Shown piece by piece: positions 60,000 to 64,000 of a stretch of DNA of 64,000 nt. A program made the translations under genes and the position numbers. Positions within the stretch are counted from its first letter, which is position 1, and every line of letters starts with the position of its first letter. The notes below the pieces were generated by a model. The model worked only from the letters and a program-made list of their open reading frames with translations, was not told the origin of the DNA and made no database searches. Origin of the DNA: Anaeramoeba flamelloides (taxonomy: Eukaryota > Metamonada > Anaeramoebidae); assembly GCA_027625915.1 (NCBI GenBank), contig JANTQA010000023.1:8866001-8930000 (forward strand), written 5' to 3'.

Positions 60000-61095
60000 T
60001 TATTTGTGAAAGATCTTTTTTTTTACTAAGGAAGATATTTTTGCAGGGCCAAAGAAGTGTTTCATATTTGAATAGAGCAACACATTTAAGCCAATTTCAG
60101 GAGAAGCAAATCTAATTGTGTCCCAAGTTTTTTGTGTAATTTTTTTTTTGTCGATTTTTTTCTTGTTCATCACTGCTCTGATAACTTCGTCAAGAGGTTT
60201 GACAATTAATGCAGTTTCTAATCCTGATAAGGATCCTTTAATAAATGGAGTAACGACTCTTTTTCTGATCAAAGAATTAGAGTTTGCATTCATTTTGTTC
60301 AGCCAATAACCGTTGACAGCAAGCAAGCCTCTTAAGGTTGGAACAAATAACATTTTGCTAAAGGTATTTGAAAGGTATCCTCTAAAAAGCGTTTTAGTTC
60401 CTTCTTTTTTGATCATATGGTATGCTGTTTTATAAGGGCATTTTGTTTCTTCTTCGGGGTTGGTGTCTTGGTAATTATAAACATTACTCTAAATTGGTTT
60501 TGGTAAAAGGGATAGTTACATTAAATAAAGAAGGAAATAAAAAAAGAATGAGAGAATGGGTAAATACAAACAACACAATTACAATTAAAATCACAAACAC
60601 AAGCAAAAATCGAAAGAGAAAATTTAAAATTCTTTTGTTTTGTATTTTTTTCTTTTGTTTTGAATTTTTTTTCTTGTTTTCAATTCTTTTCTTATTTTAT
60701 ATTTTTTTCTTGTTTTATATTTTTTTGTGTTGTTGTTTGTTGTAATTTTTTTCTTGTTTTTTGTCAAAAGGAAATATATTTACAAAAACAGTAGAAACAA
60801 GTGAGTTTCCAGCAGCTATGAAGACACCTGAGGCCATACCTATTTTCCAATAATCTGTTGGATTATTTGATTCTGTCATTTCCTTTTCTGTGGCCTGTCC
60901 AATGTTTTCAAATACCATTGTCTCAATACCAGCACGAGCAAATGTACGACTAGCTCCTAATAAGCTTGGTTGAATTCCATTACATTGTAGAACTATTGTA
61001 CTTGCTAAGCTTGAAACAGTACCTCCTACTAAATGATAGTATCCGTTTTTTAGCCAAGTTGATGGTTTTTCGGTTTTTTTGCGGAAGGTGAACAT
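60000..61095 (-). CDS. divergent mitochondrial carrier family protein, two exons
   Basis: Exon 1 is 61095-60784 and exon 2 is 60488-60000. The 295-bp intron (60783-60489) starts GTAAAT and ends TTTAG, in phase 0. The product is 266 aa, slightly under the usual 280-320. Three-repeat layout is still visible: HLVGGTVSSLASTIVLQCNG (start of repeat 1), a middle repeat ending in HMIKKEGTKTLFRGYLSNTF (typical EG-x3-LFRG step), and FIKGSLSGLETALIVKPLDE with IRAVMNKKK (repeat 3). Only the last repeat keeps the family signature Pro-x-(Asp/Glu)-x2-(Arg/Lys), as PLDEVIR at residues 202-208. Repeats 1 and 2 have lost the proline-acid motif. Such carriers move metabolites across inner membranes of mitochondria or related organelles. 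The substrate cannot be told. If the organism is anaerobic, a hydrogenosome-like organelle would be the site, which is inference. Confidence 0.75.
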
Positions 61096-62064
61096 TGAAA
61101 AATTATCTTTTAGAAAAAATGAAAACGATAATTTGGTGAAACTTGTTTATTGTTAACTGACAGATTTTTAATCTCGGTGGACTGTATCTTAATTACCTTA
61201 TTCTTTTACTTTTACTTTTTCTTTTGGGTAGTTTGATTTTGTAAGGTGTTTTGACTTATTATTTGAGATCAAGCAAACAATTCAACTTTAAAACTCATTG
61301 TTGAATGAAAAAGATCAAATATCAAAATATTCAAATTTAACTGAACCTACTTGAAGAACTACAGTGGAATGATTTTTTGATTATTTTTTTAGATTTTAAC
61401 GTTTTTTGAAAAATTCAGAAACTGAAAAAAAATCTTTCTTATTTGCACTTTCATTTCGTCAGTGCGTTTTGTAATTAGCTTAAAACCAATTCTGTTTTAC
61501 TGAGTATATATTAAATGTGATCAGCCATTTATTTTGTTATGATTGTGTTTTTCAAAAATAATGATGTCTTGTAGAAATATTTTAGCAAATTCTCTTTATT
61601 CTATTTTACCAGAGTGTTGGAATCTAATGTAATCAATCGAAAAAACAATGGAAAATAAGAATATTTCTTTTAATCAAAGACAAACCAGTGTCTTTTTTGG
61701 TATTTTGGGATTTGTCAAAAATTCCTCTTGTACCTACTAATTTTCTGGATTTGTAAAACAAAATAGAGAAAATTTTAAAGTAATTTTTTATACTTCTTAT
61801 ACCCTGGACTTTCCACTGTATCTTCAAGGGTTTTAATATCCCTGAAGTGGACTTTGTAATACTTGGAGATTAGGGGGGGGGGGATACCTTTGGAAGGGGG
61901 GTTATAAAGTGTTTTCAAATTGTTAGTATATATGGGAGAATTGCTAACTTCGATACAGAACTGCATAAGTGTAACTGGTGGAACTTTTCAATTACACTGA
62001 TTTACAGAATTTAACTAATACACAAAACAAGATGTGTTGTGAAGATATAATTAAGAGGGTAATA
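61096..62064. other. spacer with possible decayed coding DNA
   Basis: On the minus strand at 61966-61633 two overlapping frames (KYYKVHFRDIKTLEDTVESP, and KSRKLVGTRGIFDKSQNTKK) have protein-like composition, interrupted by runs of 11 and 6 Gs at 61873-61883 and 61896-61901 (C on the coding side). I cannot assign a family; a decayed gene is possible. Confidence 0.3.
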
Positions 62065-62609
62065 TAAACTCTTTTTCAAAAATTGTGACTCAGGTGAAAT
62101 AATAAATTGATAAAAAAAATTTATCCTTTAGTATTCAAGAACAACGAATAACTTAATATGATTTGTAATTCACTTTTAAGTCATTCTAAATCTATAAAAG
62201 CCTGATATATTAAAAATTAAAAAAAATAAAACCAAAAACTAAAAAAAAGTGAGTCACAATTTTTGAAATGAGCATTACCAGATTTTTTATTACTGAACTT
62301 TCACTGAAAAAAAGTTGAACAACAATATTTTTTATGAATAATTAAATCCATTTTCAAAGACACTACATAGCCCCAATTTTCTTAGTGATTATTTGTCTTT
62401 TCGAAGATCTCTTTTTTTTTACACATGATCTTTTTAAAAAAAAATAAAAAAAAAAAAAAAAAAAAAAAACCCAAAATTTGAAAAATTAGAAAAAATGATT
62501 CTGATCCAAAAATTTGAAAATAATTTTTGTTAAGAATACTGGAATAAACCTTCAAAACAACCCCCATTAAGATTATAAAGTGAGTCAAAATTTATGAAAA
62601 ATAGTTTAG
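62065..62609. mobile_element. recently active MITE (R5), copy 2
   Basis: Same ends and interior as 47486-48122, with only scattered differences outside the A-rich tract, which is shorter here (about 62433-62470). The length is 545 bp. Non-coding. Confidence 0.8.
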
Positions 62610-64000
62610 AATAATTACATATAAACAGGAAAGAGGGTATTTTAAATACATTTTGTAAGGGGTTTAAGAGACTATTGAAAGATTAAAATGTAATTTTTTG
62701 ACATAAAAAAGAGATCAATTTCATTTTTTGAATTTGTATAAAAAATCATTTTATCTTAGAAATTTAATTCTTATGAAGGGGTTTTTGAAACAAAAAATTT
62801 TAATATTTTTTTATCAGTTTGAATTAATTCAAAATCTTGCCAAAAAGGGTTATTTAAATCTGAATTGGGTTGTAAATGTATTATTATTGGCAAATGCCCA
62901 AGTGTGAAAAAACAGAACATTGTTAAATTTTGGTATGGGTTAAAGGTTGTTAACATGGGATATTTATCTTGATTTGTTCGAGAAAGGTACATAGTTGATC
63001 TTTAGTGGTCACATATAATAGAGGTTTTAGAAACGAAAAAAGTGTATAACAAAAAATCTAAATATTTTTAAACAATAATGCCCCAAAACTTTTTACAAAT
63101 ATAATAAGATCACAAATAAGGCACAATATAATCATAAAAGAGTTTAAAAAAAAAAAATAATTGAAAAATTCAGATACTTTAGGACTGCTTCCCCACCATT
63201 GAGGTTCGTTTATTATGCTTTTCCATGTTCACTCCCCTTAAAAGTATTTTCAATCTGGATAAATTGGGCAAGAAATTTGACCAAAAAAAAAATTTTTTTG
63301 TCATCTTTACCTTTTCACTTACTCTTATTTTCAATCATTTTTCTTTGATATTCAATGAAAAGGAAAGTAAATTGATAATAACAAAAAATAATATTTGCCA
63401 AAAAATGGTCTTGAGGATTGTAAAGTGTAAGTTCAAATTTAAGAATATTCCAAACTTGAAAATACAATTGTAAAAAAAATGTATAGGATGGCCAAGAAAT
63501 TACTGAGAGTTCAGAAAGTTGAAATGGAAATTCTTAAATATTAATATCAAATTTTATCATCATCTAACAAGACAAAAATTGTGTAAATTGTCAATATATG
63601 AAAATTTCTCATTTTTTGATAAAGAATTTCACAGTGTTTAAATATTATTGAGATTTCTCAACTCTTCCAAGGGTGTTTCTATATATTATCACACTACTTT
63701 AACCTGGAAACCTTGTCCTTTACCTTATTTTTTTTCAACATAAAATGGTAATATAAAAATCATATGTGTTCATTTTCTTCAAGAAAAGTATTGTAAAATA
63801 GAATTTTTTTTTGCGTATTATTTAATTAATCAGGGTATGCTTAGGGAAACAGTCAGACCATAAGTTATTATACTAATTGTTAAAAAAATAAATGTTCTAA
63901 AATTTTCGATTCGGCTTTCCAAAAATTGTGGCAAAGATCAAAATCAATTCAAATTATTTAATTCTGTTAATCCGTATATTCTTGTTTTGGTATTGGAAAT
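62610..64000. other. spacer to the right edge
   Basis: A 73-codon minus-strand frame at 62992-62771 (QNLTMFCFFTLGHLPIIIHL, SDLNNPFWQDFELIQ) looks protein-like but matches nothing I know. GGCTTTCCAAAAA at 63912 resembles the end of the R8 element family, cut by the window edge. Confidence 0.35.

Noticed and set aside
62771-62992. 73-codon minus-strand frame that might be a transposase scrap
   Set aside because: No DDE or zinc-finger motif can be seen; left as unassigned spacer.
1-64000. tRNA, rRNA or snRNA genes and CRISPR arrays
   Set aside because: I looked for T-arm GGTTCRANYCC-like boxes with matching stems and for regular direct repeats with unique spacers and found none convincing; the repeats here are inverted or modular.
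1-64000. Virus-derived or LTR elements
   Set aside because: No long direct terminal repeats, capsid, envelope, integrase or protease-like sequence was recognised; all reverse-transcriptase traces are of the non-LTR type.
1-64000. Functional gene cluster linking WDR11, DENN and NPC1-like genes
   Set aside because: They lie on different strands many kilobases apart among unrelated housekeeping genes; shared endomembrane roles look coincidental.

Overview
This window is an AT-rich (roughly three quarters A+T or more), gene-poor stretch of a eukaryotic nuclear genome. I recognise seven conserved protein genes and one unassigned gene. Together they cover about 22% of the window; the rest is intergenic or intronic DNA packed with repeats. 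The genes are a proteasome beta-4 subunit (PSMB2/Pre1 type), a DENN-domain protein, an AsnA-type aspartate-ammonia ligase, WDR11, an unassigned lysine-rich protein, an NPC1/Patched-like sterol-sensing-domain transporter, ribosomal protein eS19 and a divergent mitochondrial-carrier-family protein. Long Lys/Glu and Asn runs inside proteins, very AT-rich spacers, and an ammonia-dependent (AsnA) asparagine synthetase in a eukaryote with introns point to a free-living, perhaps anaerobic, amoeboid protist. An Anaeramoeba-like metamonad is my best guess, at low to moderate confidence. I see no bacterial operon, plasmid or CRISPR, and nothing I can recognise as a virus-derived element.

Layout: 1-1416 proteasome gene (+) with a doubtful coding scrap at the left edge; 1417-8283 spacer with a 1.27-kb terminal-inverted-repeat (TIR) element and a LINE tail; 8284-11214 DENN gene (+); 11215-17120 spacer with a TIR element carrying a nested 816-bp foldback, then a TTAA-family MITE; 17121-18215 asnA (+); 18219-21775 LINE remains cut by a MITE, a hairpin-module repeat and two more element copies; 21776-29714 WDR11 (-), whose 3.9-kb intron holds hairpin modules, two TIR elements and a LINE 3' end; 29715-34499 repeat-bearing spacer; 34500-35753 unassigned gene (-); 35754-41355 MITE, hairpin modules, a LINE, a MITE and a foldback; 41356-51989 NPC1-like gene (+) in four exons; 51990-55784 spacer; 55785-56800 eS19 (-) in two exons; 56801-59999 spacer; 60000-61095 carrier (-) in two exons; 61096-64000 spacer with a near-identical copy of an element that also lies in the NPC1 intron.

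Six introns were worked out by matching reading phase across GT-AG sites. This joins fragments that look like separate reading frames into single genes: WDR11 is 1347 aa, NPC1-like 952 aa, eS19 190 aa and the carrier 266 aa. All acceptors end in AAG or TAG rather than CAG.

Functionally, WDR11, the DENN protein and the NPC1-like protein all act in endomembrane traffic or lipid handling, but nothing suggests they are co-regulated. The most unusual content is the repeat landscape: a family of hairpin-module repeats at six loci, two foldback elements with arms of about 240-250 bp, MITEs with TAA/TTA or TTAA target duplications, and an element with arrays of an ATCGCGATAA-like motif at its ends. 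No complete transposase was found, so their classification rests on ends and target sites only.
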